Part shown: one piece after another, positions 1 to 7,640 of the stretch
Layout of the letters: each line of letters begins with the position of its first letter
Position numbering within the stretch: the first letter of the stretch is position 1
DNA from: Bacillota bacterium
GTDB taxonomy: Bacteria; Bacillota; Clostridia; Christensenellales; UMGS416
Length of the DNA: 11,251 nucleotides
Reading direction: 5' to 3'
NCBI GenBank assembly: GCA_023422005.1
Contig: JAEZSC010000196.1
Coordinates: forward strand, 1-11,251
The notes under the pieces: model-generated
What the model was told of the DNA's origin: nothing
The model's input: the letters and a program-made list of their open reading frames with translations, nothing else
Database searches by the model: none
Translations under genes and position numbers: made by a program

Positions 1-75
1 TGCGGAACCGATGCCGGCCAGGCCGGCGGCGAGTGCGGCGCCCAGCAGCGCCAGAGCATGCCCGATGGTGAACAT
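1..75 (-). CDS. ntpK: V/A-type ATP synthase subunit K (proteolipid, c-ring), N-terminal part only
   Basis: Only the first 25 codons are in the window; the gene runs off the left edge. The peptide starts MFTIGHALALLGAALAAGLA and continues GIGSA, the small-residue-rich first transmembrane helix of V-type proteolipids. The family forms the membrane rotor ring that carries Na+ or H+ past subunit I. The ion-binding Glu and its neighbours, which would tell Na+ from H+, lie outside the window. The ATG at 75-73 has a good ribosome site (AGGAGGAAAACAA before ATG). The position directly after ntpI fits the usual order stalk-I-K-E-C. The call is firm from sequence and position, but the remainder cannot be judged. 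Confidence 0.85.
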   Translation of the reverse strand, partial: MFTIGHALALLGAALAAGLAGIGSA

Positions 76-104
76 TTGTTTTCCTCCTGTGTGTTCTTTA
101 TCCC

Positions 105-120
105 AATGCGCTATCGCATT
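105..120 (-). other. Intercistronic hairpin upstream of ntpK
   Basis: AATGCG-loop-CGCATT is a perfect 6-bp stem with a 4-nt loop (ATAG on the minus strand). It sits in the 71-nt gap between the ntpI stop and the ntpK start, 29 nt before the ntpK ATG. No T-tract follows, so it is not a standard terminator. A processing or stability role that raises ntpK expression relative to ntpI is an inference. Confidence 0.45.
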
Positions 121-146
121 ATAGGTCGTGGATCCTGTGACTGCGC

Positions 147-2018
147 TCAGCGCAAGACGTCCAGGTACTTTGGCCGTATGGCCAGCGGCTTGAATTCCGT
201 ACCGCCGGGCTCATAGAATTTGCCGTAAAACTCGATGTACTGCAGGCGCGCCGTGTGTACGAAGGCGCCCAGCATGTTGATGACGATGTTGAAGATATGG
301 CCGCCAACCAACACAAAAATGGCGGCGACAAAGCCCAGTGCGCCCAGCAAGCCGCCGCCCTGGGTCAGCATGCCGGCAATGGTGTTGATGACCATGCCGA
401 TGACGCCGGTGGCCAGGCCCAGTGCGAAGATGCGCGAGTAGGACAGGATGTCGCTTAAATAGCTGGTGATGCCATACAGCGACATCAGGCCGCCGGACAG
501 GCGGGCGACGATGTTTTTCTTGTCGCGGCTGGCCATCAGCAGGATGACGGCAGCGCCGACGATGGCCATGATCTGGCCCACGGCGGCGGTGGCCGGCAGT
601 GCCAGCAGGATGCATCCGGAAATCAGCACCATCCAGCTCAACTGGTCGAACACGGCGCCCTGCCAATCCCCGGCTTTGAACAGCAGCCGCATCTTGATGC
701 CCATGCCGGCAAACAGATGGACGACGCCCAGACCATAGCACAGCAGCAGCATTGTCAGCGGCTGCTCCATGGGGTTAAACAGCAGCGGCGGCAGCGATAA
801 ACCGAACAGCCCGCCAAAGCTGAACCCCCACAGAATCGTGGAGATGGAGCCGAACAGCAGCACGCCTATGAGCTTGCCCATGGTGCCGCGGGGCTTGAGC
901 AGCCGCTGGTATACAAACAGCAGCAGCGTCGTCACGATGCCATAGCCCGCGTCGGACATCATCATGCCGAAGAAGATAAAGTAGAAGATGGCCATGGCGG
1001 TGTTGGGGTCATAGCCAAAGGGGTGAGGGCGGGAATACAAATCGGTTACGGCTTCAAATGGCGTAACCAGTTGCGAATTCTGCACCACGGTGGGCGGCAT
1101 TTCGCCCTCGGCGGGTTCCTCGAAGCGCAGATCATACACGTCGGCCGCCTCGGCCACAGCACGTTTTACATCCTCCTGCCTGTCAGCCCTGACCCATCCC
1201 TGCAGGCAGAAGGCGGAATTGCTTTGTACAACAGGCTGGGTGTTGCGCTCCTGCTCGGCTTTGCGCCGTTCAAAGAGCGCCTTGATCTCGTGCTGACGTA
1301 AACTGAGGGCTGCGGCCTGTTTTTCCAGGTCTTCGGCCAGATCCCTGGCATTTTGGGCCTCTTGCAGCAGCGCCGAGCGCACCTGCGCAGGCGTGCCCTT
1401 CAGGTGGGGGAAGACCGTATCCGTAAAGCCCGATGTTTTGAGGCATTCGCGTACCGCCGACTCGTCGTCGCGGTGGCACAGCACGAAAACGGCTGTGCCC
1501 TCGCTGCTGCTGCCCAGCGCCTGCAGCCTGGCGCCAGCCTGCTCCAGCGCGGCGCGCAGGCCTTCCAGCTGAGCCTCGGGCACATAGCCGGCAAAGGAGC
1601 GCGTGTGGGCGGTGGAGCGGATGTTCTCCAGCGCGACATCCAATGCCTCCCAGGGCTGCAGCGCTTGCGCCTGCGTATCCCGGGCGGCGGCGTCGGCACG
1701 GGCGGCCTGCATCTGCTGGGCGATAAGCTCGGCCTCGGCAGTCAGGTCAGAGGATTCCTGTTGTTCCTGAATCAACTGGTCATAGGGGATGCTGGCGCGG
1801 GGAGCAAACAGTTGCTTTTTCTTCTCATAACGGGCAAGGAACGCAAGAACCGAACCAATCCGCTGGACCTCGTCCTCCCGAGAGACGCCGACGTCCACGG
1901 CTTGGCCGTTGTCGGGTTGGATGACCATGAGCTCGCCGCAGCGCTGCAGGGCGAGCAGCAACCGCTCCCTGTCTTGCTTAAGCGCAATCAGCGTGGCCTT
2001 TCGCATGGGGATCAGCAT
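147..2018 (-). CDS. ntpI: V/A-type ATP synthase subunit I (a-subunit homologue)
   Basis: Stator membrane subunit of the rotary V/A-ATPase. It forms the ion half-channels against the K ring, and its cytoplasmic arm binds the peripheral stalks. The 623-residue product has the two-part family layout. The cytoplasmic half (about residues 1-335) contains Gln/Glu/Ala-rich coiled-coil stretches. From about residue 340 a multi-helix membrane domain follows, with FFGMMMSDAGYG near its start and SDILSYSRIFALGLATG, where R529 is the conserved channel Arg. The chosen ATG at 2018 (MLIPMRKATLIAL) begins one base after the stop of the upstream stalk gene, implying translational coupling; GAGGAGG lies 12 nt upstream, rather far. 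An open frame continues upstream to 2126, but that part overlaps the stalk gene and has no family resemblance. A second ATG at 2006 (MRKATLIAL) is possible. Confidence 0.95.
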   Translation of the reverse strand: MLIPMRKATLIALKQDRERLLLALQRCGELMVIQPDNGQAVDVGVSREDEVQRIGSVLAFLARYEKKKQLFAPRASIPYDQLIQEQQESSDLTAEAELIAQQMQAARADAAARDTQAQALQPWEALDVALENIRSTAHTRSFAGYVPEAQLEGLRAALEQAGARLQALGSSSEGTAVFVLCHRDDESAVRECLKTSGFTDTVFPHLKGTPAQVRSALLQEAQNARDLAEDLEKQAAALSLRQHEIKALFERRKAEQERNTQPVVQSNSAFCLQGWVRADRQEDVKRAVAEAADVYDLRFEEPAEGEMPPTVVQNSQLVTPFEAVTDLYSRPHPFGYDPNTAMAIFYFIFFGMMMSDAGYGIVTTLLLFVYQRLLKPRGTMGKLIGVLLFGSISTILWGFSFGGLFGLSLPPLLFNPMEQPLTMLLLCYGLGVVHLFAGMGIKMRLLFKAGDWQGAVFDQLSWMVLISGCILLALPATAAVGQIMAIVGAAVILLMASRDKKNIVARLSGGLMSLYGITSYLSDILSYSRIFALGLATGVIGMVINTIAGMLTQGGGLLGALGFVAAIFVLVGGHIFNIVINMLGAFVHTARLQYIEFYGKFYEPGGTEFKPLAIRPKYLDVLR

Positions 2019-2019
2019 G

Positions 2020-2322
2020 TCAGCGCAGTGCCTCCTCAACGATTGTCTGCACGGCTTGCGGCAGCTTTGCCCGGTCCTGCAGCAGCTGGCGCTGGCGCTC
2101 CTCTTGCTGGGCCAATTCTTGCTCAACCTGGCGGCGAGCCAGATCCTGCGCGTCGTTTATAACCTGTTTGGCGGTCTCCTTGGCCTGGGCTATGCGCCGG
2201 TCAGCCTGAGCGCGTCCTTGCGCCTGGGCGGCTTGCAGCCGTTCGCGGGCCTCGATTCGGGCCTCCCGGCGAAGCTGCTCGGCCTGCTGCTCGGCGGCCT
2301 CGATGGTTTCCATGATCGACAT
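2020..2322 (-). CDS. V/A-type ATP synthase peripheral stalk subunit (G/H family, NtpF-like)
   Basis: This 100-residue protein is almost entirely charged or Gln/Ala-rich helix (EAAEQQAEQLRREARIEARE, then RRIAQAKETAKQVI), with no membrane segment. That is the signature of the G/H stalk subunit, which pairs with subunit E in a long coiled coil linking the catalytic head to subunit I. First position before subunit I and K matches ntpF-I-K in Enterococcus and ahaH-I-K in archaeal-type operons. The ATG at 2322 follows AAAAGGTGG at a spacing of 8. The stop at 2020-2022 is one base from the ntpI start. Assignment rests on composition, length and position, because this family has little sequence conservation. 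Confidence 0.85.
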   Translation of the reverse strand: MSIMETIEAAEQQAEQLRREARIEARERLQAAQAQGRAQADRRIAQAKETAKQVINDAQDLARRQVEQELAQQEERQRQLLQDRAKLPQAVQTIVEEALR

Positions 2323-2372
2323 TGACGTACCACCTTTTCTGTCATTCTCTTTCGTTAGAAGCCTGAAAACGC

Positions 2373-2410
2373 TGAAAAAAACCCGGCATCTGTTTGCCCG
2401 GTCTTTTTCA
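2373..2410. terminator. Intrinsic terminator between the rnf and V-ATPase operons
   Basis: On the minus strand TGAAAAAGACCGGGC pairs with GCCGGGTTTTTTTCA around an 8-nt loop, with one G-G mismatch and one G-U pair. Seven T residues follow the GC-rich core on the minus strand, which ends the rnf transcript. The A-tract on the other side gives five T residues on the plus strand, so it may work in both directions. Between the hairpin and the stalk gene (2323-2372) I see a ribosome site but no convincing promoter. The V-ATPase operon may therefore use a poor promoter or read-through. The preceding 2411-2516 holds no recognisable gene. Confidence 0.85.
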
Positions 2411-2516
2411 CGCCCCGCAACGTTGTCGTCGGTCGCTTCTATGCTCCCTCCAAGCAGGCAAAAAAATGACCTTGCATTCCAGATACCCTAATTATCCCAC
2501 ATTATTCAGCGTTTTC

Positions 2517-3335
2517 CTAGCTGTTCTTCTCCGGAGCGTCCTTGCGCCCCGCCGGCCAGATGATCTGGCGCGGGCACTTCTGGGCGCAGGCCATGCAGCC
2601 CGTGCACTTGTCATAATCGAAACTTGGCAGATCGTTCACCATCGTGATGGCGCCATATTCGCAGGCCTTGGCGCACAGGCCGCAGCCAATGCAGCCCACC
2701 TGGCAGTTGTCGCGCACCTGCTTGCCTTTGAAAACATTGGAGCATTCCACGCGCACCACGCTGTCGGCCGGCAGCAGGTGGATGATGTGCCTGGGGCATT
2801 CCGCTACGCATTTGCCGCAGGTGATGCACAGCCGGTGGTCGATCACGCTCAGGCCATCGACGATGCGAATGGCGTTGGTTGGGCACACCCGGGCGCAGTT
2901 GCCAAAGCCCAGGCAGCTCATGGGGCAGTTCTTCACGCCGTCGTCCAGCGCCGCCACGGCAGCGCAGTCGTTCAGGCCCTCATAGTTGAACTTGAGCGGC
3001 GAGTTGTGCAGCGTGCCACGGCATTGCACGTGGGCGATCAATGGCTTGATTCCCTTGGCGTCCACGCCCAGAAGAGCTGCAATCTGTCCAGCGTTCTCCA
3101 CTGAGTTCACGGTGCAGGCGTTTACGGCTACGCCATCGACCACGATGGCGGAGGCCAGACCGTCGCAGCCGGGATAGCCGCAGGCGCCGCAATTGGCGCC
3201 GGGCAGCAGCGCGCGCACCTCTTCGATGCGCGGGTCCTTTTGCACGGAGAAGTATCGACCGGCAATCGACAGAACAACCCCCCACAGCAAGCCCAGCGCG
3301 GCGATCACGCCGGCGCTGATCAGAATAATCGTCAT
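2517..3335 (-). CDS. rnfB: Rnf complex subunit B, polyferredoxin
   Basis: Electron-input subunit of the Rnf complex, thought to take electrons from reduced ferredoxin and pass them into the membrane subunits. The 272 residues begin with one membrane helix (about 3-24). A Fe-S domain with C49, C52, C57 and C74 (GANCGACGYPGC) follows. Four further ferredoxin-type cysteine sets come next: C137/141/147/151, C170/173/176/180, C215/218/221/225 and C244/247/250/254. This is the long form; proteobacterial RnfB/RsxB is nearer 190 residues with fewer clusters. The ATG at 3335 has GGAGG at a spacing of 7. It is last in the operon and unusually far (198 bp) from rnfA. An open frame in that spacer ends in an ATGA overlap with this start. 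Confidence 0.96.
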   Translation of the reverse strand: MTIILISAGVIAALGLLWGVVLSIAGRYFSVQKDPRIEEVRALLPGANCGACGYPGCDGLASAIVVDGVAVNACTVNSVENAGQIAALLGVDAKGIKPLIAHVQCRGTLHNSPLKFNYEGLNDCAAVAALDDGVKNCPMSCLGFGNCARVCPTNAIRIVDGLSVIDHRLCITCGKCVAECPRHIIHLLPADSVVRVECSNVFKGKQVRDNCQVGCIGCGLCAKACEYGAITMVNDLPSFDYDKCTGCMACAQKCPRQIIWPAGRKDAPEKNS

Positions 3336-3523
3336 GCCATTTCCTCCAAGATTATACTATTTTCCCTTTCAAAGCTAGATACAATCTTTCTTTGAAACCC
3401 ATCGGTTCGCTGCGGGGCGGCAGCACAGCCGCCGGGAAAGCCGTCAATACCGTCTGCCTGCGGCCACAGCCGCAGCGGCAGGCGAAGCCAGCCAACTAAG
3501 AAACATGTCCATGTTTTTAACAC
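3332..3523 (-). CDS. Doubtful 63-codon open frame overlapping the rnfB start
   Basis: This frame starts at a GTG at 3523 and ends in a TGA that overlaps the rnfB ATG (ATGA). I do not recognise the product. It reads through two GC-rich palindromes as a Trp/Leu/Pro/Arg-rich run and then a more ordinary charged tail (about residues 44-63). There is no clear ribosome site before the GTG. The ATGA overlap could mean translational coupling, but a non-coding spacer that happens to be open is at least as likely. Confidence 0.15.
   Translation of the reverse strand: MLKTWTCFLVGWLRLPLRLWPQADGIDGFPGGCAAAPQRTDGFQRKIVSSFERENSIILEEMA
3416..3475. repeat. Paired GC-rich palindromes in the rnfA-rnfB spacer
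   Basis: Two perfect short hairpins lie 24 bp apart: GGCGGC-AGCACA-GCCGCC (3416-3433) and CTGCGGC-CACA-GCCGCAG (3458-3475). Both stems are entirely G/C except for one pair and stand in an otherwise AT-richer spacer; neither has a T-tract. The arrangement is like REP-type intergenic palindromes or a processing site that sets the ratio of RnfB to the other subunits. There is no second copy in the window, so repeat status is an inference. Confidence 0.5.
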
Positions 3524-3533
3524 GAAACAGCGC

Positions 3534-4121
3534 TCACTGACCCAGGCCGCTGAAACCCATGAACGCGATGGCCATAAGGCCCGCGGCGATCAGCGTTATC
3601 GGGAAACCGCGCAGCGGCTGTGGTATCTGGGCGTTTTCCAGCTTCTCACGGACGCCGGCCATCAGCACGATGGCGATCGTGAAGCCCAAGCCTCCGAACA
3701 CGCCGTTGACCACGCTCTCCAGCAGATTGTAGGACTGTTCGATGTTCAGGATCGCCACACCCAGCACGGCGCAGTTGGTCGTGATCAGCGGCAGATAAAC
3801 GCCCAGCGATTTATACAGCGCCGGGTTTGTCTTCTGCAGCACCATCTCCACGAACTGCACCAGCGCGGCGATGGTCAGTATAAAGGCGATGGTCTGCAGA
3901 AAGGCGATGTTCAGAGATTCCAGTATATAGACCTGAATCAGCCATGTGAACAACGACGCCATGCCCATGACGAACGTGACGGCCAAGCCCATGCCGACGG
4001 CGGATTTGATCTTCTGAGAAACACCCAGGAACGGGCAGATGCCCAGAAAGCGGACCAGAACAAAGTTATTGACCAGCGCCGCACCCATCGCAATGAGCAC
4101 AAGCTTTGCAAGCATCGTCAT
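3534..4121 (-). CDS. rnfA: Rnf complex membrane subunit A
   Basis: Integral membrane subunit that, with RnfE, forms the pseudo-symmetric core of Rnf through which electrons cross the membrane. The 195 residues are nearly all hydrophobic, consistent with six helices. They carry the two conserved membrane cysteines in RFLGICPFLG (C29) and ITTNCAVLG (C117), which in the NqrD/E and RnfA/E families bind an Fe-S cluster shared with the partner. The ATG at 4121 has AAGGAG at a spacing of 9; M3 is an alternative. Its first 56 nt overlap the end of rnfE in a different frame, so translation is probably coupled. Confidence 0.97.
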   Translation of the reverse strand: MTMLAKLVLIAMGAALVNNFVLVRFLGICPFLGVSQKIKSAVGMGLAVTFVMGMASLFTWLIQVYILESLNIAFLQTIAFILTIAALVQFVEMVLQKTNPALYKSLGVYLPLITTNCAVLGVAILNIEQSYNLLESVVNGVFGGLGFTIAIVLMAGVREKLENAQIPQPLRGFPITLIAAGLMAIAFMGFSGLGQ

Positions 4122-4725
4122 GGAACTTCACTCCTTTCTTTTTGAGCGACAGCGTGTTGAGCAAGCCCAGCAGCAGCCCCAGCGTGATGAACCCGCCGGG
4201 GGCCAGCAGCATCATGATGACCGGCTCGTAAGCCTGGCCCAGGACCGGTACGCCGAACAGGCTGCCGGCGCCCAGCAGCTCGCGGATGCTGGCAAACAGC
4301 GTCAGCGCCAGCGTAAAGCCCAGGCCCATGCCCAAACCGTCGCAGGCGCTCAACCAGGGGCTGCTCACGCTGGCATAGGCCTCGGCCCGGGCCAGAATGA
4401 TGCAGTTGACGACGATCAGCGGGATATACAGCCCCAGCGCCTTATCCAACTCCGGCGCGTATGCCTTCATAAAAAGCTGCACGATCGTCGTGAAGGATGC
4501 GATGATCACGACGTAGGCCGGAATGCGCACCTGGGATGGTATGAAGTTGCGCAGCAGCGAGACGAACACGTTGGAGCACACCAGCACAGCCGTGGCGGCC
4601 AGGCCCATGCCTATGCCGTTGATGGCCGCTGTGGAGATGGCCAGCGTAGGGCACATGCCCAGCAGCAGCCGGAAGGTCGGGTTCTCCTTCCACAATCCGT
4701 TGAGTATCACGCCCCAGGTTTTCAT
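4066..4725 (-). CDS. rnfE: Rnf complex membrane subunit E, with Cys-rich C-terminal tail
   Basis: Partner of RnfA in the membrane core. The 219 residues show the family motifs GMCPTLA (C25) and IPLIVVNCIILARAE (C108), the two cysteines that contribute to the intramembrane Fe-S cluster, plus a predicted six-helix pattern. The ATG at 4725 overlaps the rnfG stop (ATGA), with GGAGG at a spacing of 9. The last 25 or so residues form a hydrophilic tail ending CKACAHCDGCGAGQ, with four cysteines spaced CxxCxxCxxC (206, 209, 212, 215). All four codons lie in the 56-nt overlap with rnfA. The tail could bind a metal or Fe-S cluster; I cannot say how widespread it is. Confidence 0.96.
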   Translation of the reverse strand: MKTWGVILNGLWKENPTFRLLLGMCPTLAISTAAINGIGMGLAATAVLVCSNVFVSLLRNFIPSQVRIPAYVVIIASFTTIVQLFMKAYAPELDKALGLYIPLIVVNCIILARAEAYASVSSPWLSACDGLGMGLGFTLALTLFASIRELLGAGSLFGVPVLGQAYEPVIMMLLAPGGFITLGLLLGLLNTLSLKKKGVKFHDDACKACAHCDGCGAGQ

Positions 4726-5267
4726 GATGCCATTCCTCCCAACTTGCGCACGAAATCGCGTGCCTCATTCACAGCGTCGGTTACGGCCTGGCTTGTGATC
4801 GTGGCTCCGGTCAGCGCGTCCACCTCGGCCTCACCGGCGCCGCCGCCTTTTTTCACGGTGATTTGCTGGTTTTTGCCGGTAAACTGCGCGGTGAAGGATT
4901 CCTTTTGGGCATTCTTGCCCAGTCCGGGCGTTTCGTTGTTGTCTCCCACGACCACGCCGCGGATCTCGCCTTGGCTGGTCACGCCCACGGTAACCAGGAA
5001 GGAACCGCCGTAGCCGGATGCTTTGACCTCAAGGATGTACCCCTGCTGCTCGGCGGAGGCGTACAGCGCCTGAATGTTGCCGGTGAGCCCGGTCTGCTTG
5101 TCCTGCTCGAAGGCGCCGGGAAACACGCGGGAGCGTGCCTCCTGCGCTGCCAGCAGCGTCTGTTGGGCGATGGGCTCCTTTGTTATGAAGTACGTGGCGC
5201 CCAGTGCCAAGCCGGCTACCAGCGCGATGACCAACAGGCGCCCGCCCAGCCGTAAAGCTTCACGCAT
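4722..5267 (-). CDS. rnfG: Rnf complex subunit G, covalent FMN protein
   Basis: Single-helix subunit with an extracytoplasmic flavin domain, homologous to NqrC. The 181 residues start with a short positive N-terminus and one membrane helix (about 9-29). The flavinylation motif is DALTGATITS (D150 to S159), where T156 should carry FMN through a phosphoester bond made by an ApbE flavin transferase; no apbE is in the window. The ATG at 5267 has GGAGG at a spacing of 9 and overlaps the end of rnfD by 8 nt; the stop overlaps the rnfE start. Length and motif are normal for the family. Confidence 0.96.
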   Translation of the reverse strand: MREALRLGGRLLVIALVAGLALGATYFITKEPIAQQTLLAAQEARSRVFPGAFEQDKQTGLTGNIQALYASAEQQGYILEVKASGYGGSFLVTVGVTSQGEIRGVVVGDNNETPGLGKNAQKESFTAQFTGKNQQITVKKGGGAGEAEVDALTGATITSQAVTDAVNEARDFVRKLGGMAS

Positions 5268-6249
5268 GGCGCTTCACCTCCCCATACACCCGAACGTGCA
5301 TATAGCGCTCAATCAGCGGCACGCAGATGTTCATGATCAGTATCGAATAGCTGACGCCCTCGGGATATCCGCCGTACAGCCGGATCACCGTCGTCAGAAT
5401 GCCGCAGCCTGCGGCGTAGATCAACTGCCCCAGCGGCGTAACCGGCGAGGTTGTATAGTCCGTGGCCATGAACACAGCGCCCAGCACCAACCCGCCGGAC
5501 ACCACTTGCAGCGTGCCGTTCCACAGCGGTCCATAGGCTGTCTGGCCGGCGGAAGCGCCCAGCAGCGCCGTGCCAATGAACACGGTACCGATGTATACGA
5601 CGGGGATGCGCCAACCTACAACGCCCCGCGCCAGCAGATATGCATAGCCGATCAACAGCGCGATTACGCTGACCTCGCCGATGCAGCCGGCGTTGTCGCC
5701 CAGCAACAGGGAAAGGAAGGCCTGCGACGGGGAAGCCCCCACCGTGCCGCCCTGTGCCAGCTGTGCCAGCGGCGTGGCCCCGGACGTCGCGTCGGCCAGC
5801 GAGGCCAGCGGCGAATTGACCGGGTTGGTCCAGGCTGTCATGCGCACGGGGAAGCTGGCCAGCAGGAAGGCCCGCGCCGCCAGTGCCGGGTTGACAAAGT
5901 TGTGTCCGATGCCGCCGAAGGGCACCTTGACCAGGCCGATGGCGAACAGCGAGCCCAGCGCGCACAGCCACCAGGGCGAGCTAACCGGCAGATTCATGCC
6001 CAGCAGCACGCCGGTAACCAGCGCGGACAGATCGCCGACGGTCTGCTCGCGTTTCATGAGCTTGTGCAGCAGCCATTCGGCCAGCACTGCTGTGGCCGCG
6101 CACAGCGCCAGCACCACCAGCGCCCGATAGCCGAAACGATAGACACCCACGGCGCAGGCCGGCACCAGCGCCAGCAATACGTCGCCCATGATTCGGCGCG
6201 TGCTCTGCGGTGCGCGGACATGGGGAGAAGCGGAGACGTTGAATTTCAT
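5260..6249 (-). CDS. rnfD: Rnf complex membrane subunit D, covalent FMN
   Basis: Polytopic membrane subunit homologous to NqrB, part of the electron and ion path. The 329 residues contain many hydrophobic segments from about residue 22 to the end, the family sequence FGGIGHNFVNPALAARAF (about 111-128), and the flavin attachment motif DATSGATPLA, with T159 as the expected FMN-threonine. Near the C-terminus TDYTTSPVTPLGQLIYAAGCG is also typical of RnfD/NqrB. The ATG at 6249 has GGAGG at a spacing of 9. It follows rnfC by 54 nt and overlaps rnfG by 8 nt. Confidence 0.96.
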   Translation of the reverse strand: MKFNVSASPHVRAPQSTRRIMGDVLLALVPACAVGVYRFGYRALVVLALCAATAVLAEWLLHKLMKREQTVGDLSALVTGVLLGMNLPVSSPWWLCALGSLFAIGLVKVPFGGIGHNFVNPALAARAFLLASFPVRMTAWTNPVNSPLASLADATSGATPLAQLAQGGTVGASPSQAFLSLLLGDNAGCIGEVSVIALLIGYAYLLARGVVGWRIPVVYIGTVFIGTALLGASAGQTAYGPLWNGTLQVVSGGLVLGAVFMATDYTTSPVTPLGQLIYAAGCGILTTVIRLYGGYPEGVSYSILIMNICVPLIERYMHVRVYGEVKRHA

Positions 6250-6303
6250 GCCAGGGAACCTCCATGCGGGCTGCCGTCCATCGCGGAGCGCCGCTTGATG
6301 TGC

Positions 6304-7638
6304 TTATTTCTTGGTGGCAAGGCCGCGGATGCGGTTTTTCCCAATGCGAATGTTCTGCAGCAGCTGGCGGCGGGCCGGGCAGATGTAGGTGCACGCGCCG
6401 CATTCCACGCAATCCATCGTGTGCAGCTGTGCGGCTCTGGCCGTATCGCCCACGTCCACTGCGTCGGATATCTGATAGGGCAGCAGACGGATGGGGCAGA
6501 CCTTGTAGCACCGCCCGCAGCGGATGCAGGGGGAAGCCGGCGGCACATGGGCCTCCTGGCCGGACAGCACGACGATGCCCGAGGTGCCGGCGATGACCGG
6601 CACAGCGTCGTCATATTGGGCAACACCCATCATTGGCCCGCCGGACAGGATTTTTTCCGCGTCCTCGGTCCTTCCGCCGCAAAAATCGATGCAGTCGCGA
6701 AAGCTCGTGCCGATGCGCACCAGCAGGTTGGCGGGATTGCGCACGCCGCCGCCGGTCACGGTGACCACGCGCTCGATGAGCGGCTTGCCAAGCGCCACAG
6801 CCTCATAAATCGCGTGCAGCGTGCCGACGTTGAGCACCACGCATCCCGCGTCGGCGGGCAGGCCGCCGGAGGGCACTTCGCGGTGGGTCAGCGCCCATAT
6901 CAGCTGCTTTTCGCCGCCCTGGGGATATTTCACCCGCAGAGGCTTGACCTCGATGCCGGTTCCTTCGGCAGCGACGCGCAGCGCCCGGATGGCCTGGGGC
7001 TTGTTGCCCTCCACGCCGATGATGGAGCGCGTGATGCCCAGAGCCCGCAACGTCAGCCGGATGCCGGCCACAACGCCTTCGGCGCGCTCCTGGAGCAGGC
7101 GGTCGTCCGCCGTGAGGTAGGGCTCGCATTCGGCCGCGTTGGCGACCAGCGTGTCCACATGCTTGTCCTTGGGTATCGTCAGCTTCACATGGGTCGGGAA
7201 GGTTGCGCCGCCCATGCCCACAATACCCTTGTCTCGAATAATCGCGATGATGTCCGCGCCGGACAGCTTATCCAAGTCCTCTGGCGGTGCCAGGCTTTCA
7301 TCCGGCGTGTCCAGATGGTCGTTGCGGATGACGACCGACTGCACGAGGCTTCTGCCTGTCGGGTGAGGCCTCTGCTCCACGGCGACAACGGTGCCGGAAA
7401 CGCTGGCGTGGATGGGTGCGCTGACAAACGCCGGGCTTTCGCCGATGCGCTGCCCCATTTTGACGACGTCTCCTTTTTTAACCAGCGGTGTGCACGGCGC
7501 ACCGGTTACCCGCGTCATCGGGATTGCTACGATGTCCGGCGCCGGCATAACAGTGATGGCACAGCCGCTGGACATCGGTTTGCCATGATGGGTTGCCCTG
7601 AGCGGGTGGACGCCCCCGGAAAATGTTAAGGCCTTCAT
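6304..7638 (-). CDS. rnfC: Rnf complex subunit C, NADH/NAD+ site
   Basis: Peripheral cytoplasmic subunit where NAD+ is reduced; its core is homologous to NuoF/Nqo1. The 444 residues show an N-terminal barrel-like domain (SGGVHPL near residue 7), the nucleotide/FMN-binding motif GMGGATFPTHVKL (141-153), AECEPYLTADDRLL (169-182), and two ferredoxin clusters near the C-terminus: C371/374/377 with C381, and C410/413/416 with C420. I chose the ATG at 7638 because GGAGAGG precedes it at a spacing of 5 and it gives the family start MKALTFSGGVHPL. An in-frame TTG at 7668 would add ten residues without family support. First gene of the operon, behind a leader of about 220 nt. Confidence 0.97.
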   Translation of the reverse strand: MKALTFSGGVHPLRATHHGKPMSSGCAITVMPAPDIVAIPMTRVTGAPCTPLVKKGDVVKMGQRIGESPAFVSAPIHASVSGTVVAVEQRPHPTGRSLVQSVVIRNDHLDTPDESLAPPEDLDKLSGADIIAIIRDKGIVGMGGATFPTHVKLTIPKDKHVDTLVANAAECEPYLTADDRLLQERAEGVVAGIRLTLRALGITRSIIGVEGNKPQAIRALRVAAEGTGIEVKPLRVKYPQGGEKQLIWALTHREVPSGGLPADAGCVVLNVGTLHAIYEAVALGKPLIERVVTVTGGGVRNPANLLVRIGTSFRDCIDFCGGRTEDAEKILSGGPMMGVAQYDDAVPVIAGTSGIVVLSGQEAHVPPASPCIRCGRCYKVCPIRLLPYQISDAVDVGDTARAAQLHTMDCVECGACTYICPARRQLLQNIRIGKNRIRGLATKK

Positions 7639-7640
7639 CT

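Noticed and set aside
1353..2162. Plus-strand open frame of 269 codons opposite ntpI
   Set aside because: It is a shadow of the ntpI coding strand with Arg/Gly/Leu-rich low-complexity composition and no ribosome site.
2355..2411. 18-codon frame starting GTG within the rnf/V-ATPase terminator
   Set aside because: It has no ribosome site and its codons are entirely explained by the terminator hairpin.
4039..5013. Plus-strand open frame of 324 codons opposite rnfE and rnfG
   Set aside because: It is antisense to well-supported genes and its Gln/His/Ala-rich product resembles nothing known.
5074..7629. Very long open frame (851 codons) on the plus strand opposite rnfC, rnfD and rnfG
   Set aside because: It is antisense to three clear Rnf genes, its product is His/Gln/Arg/Ala-rich with no family resemblance, and such frames are common opposite high-GC genes.
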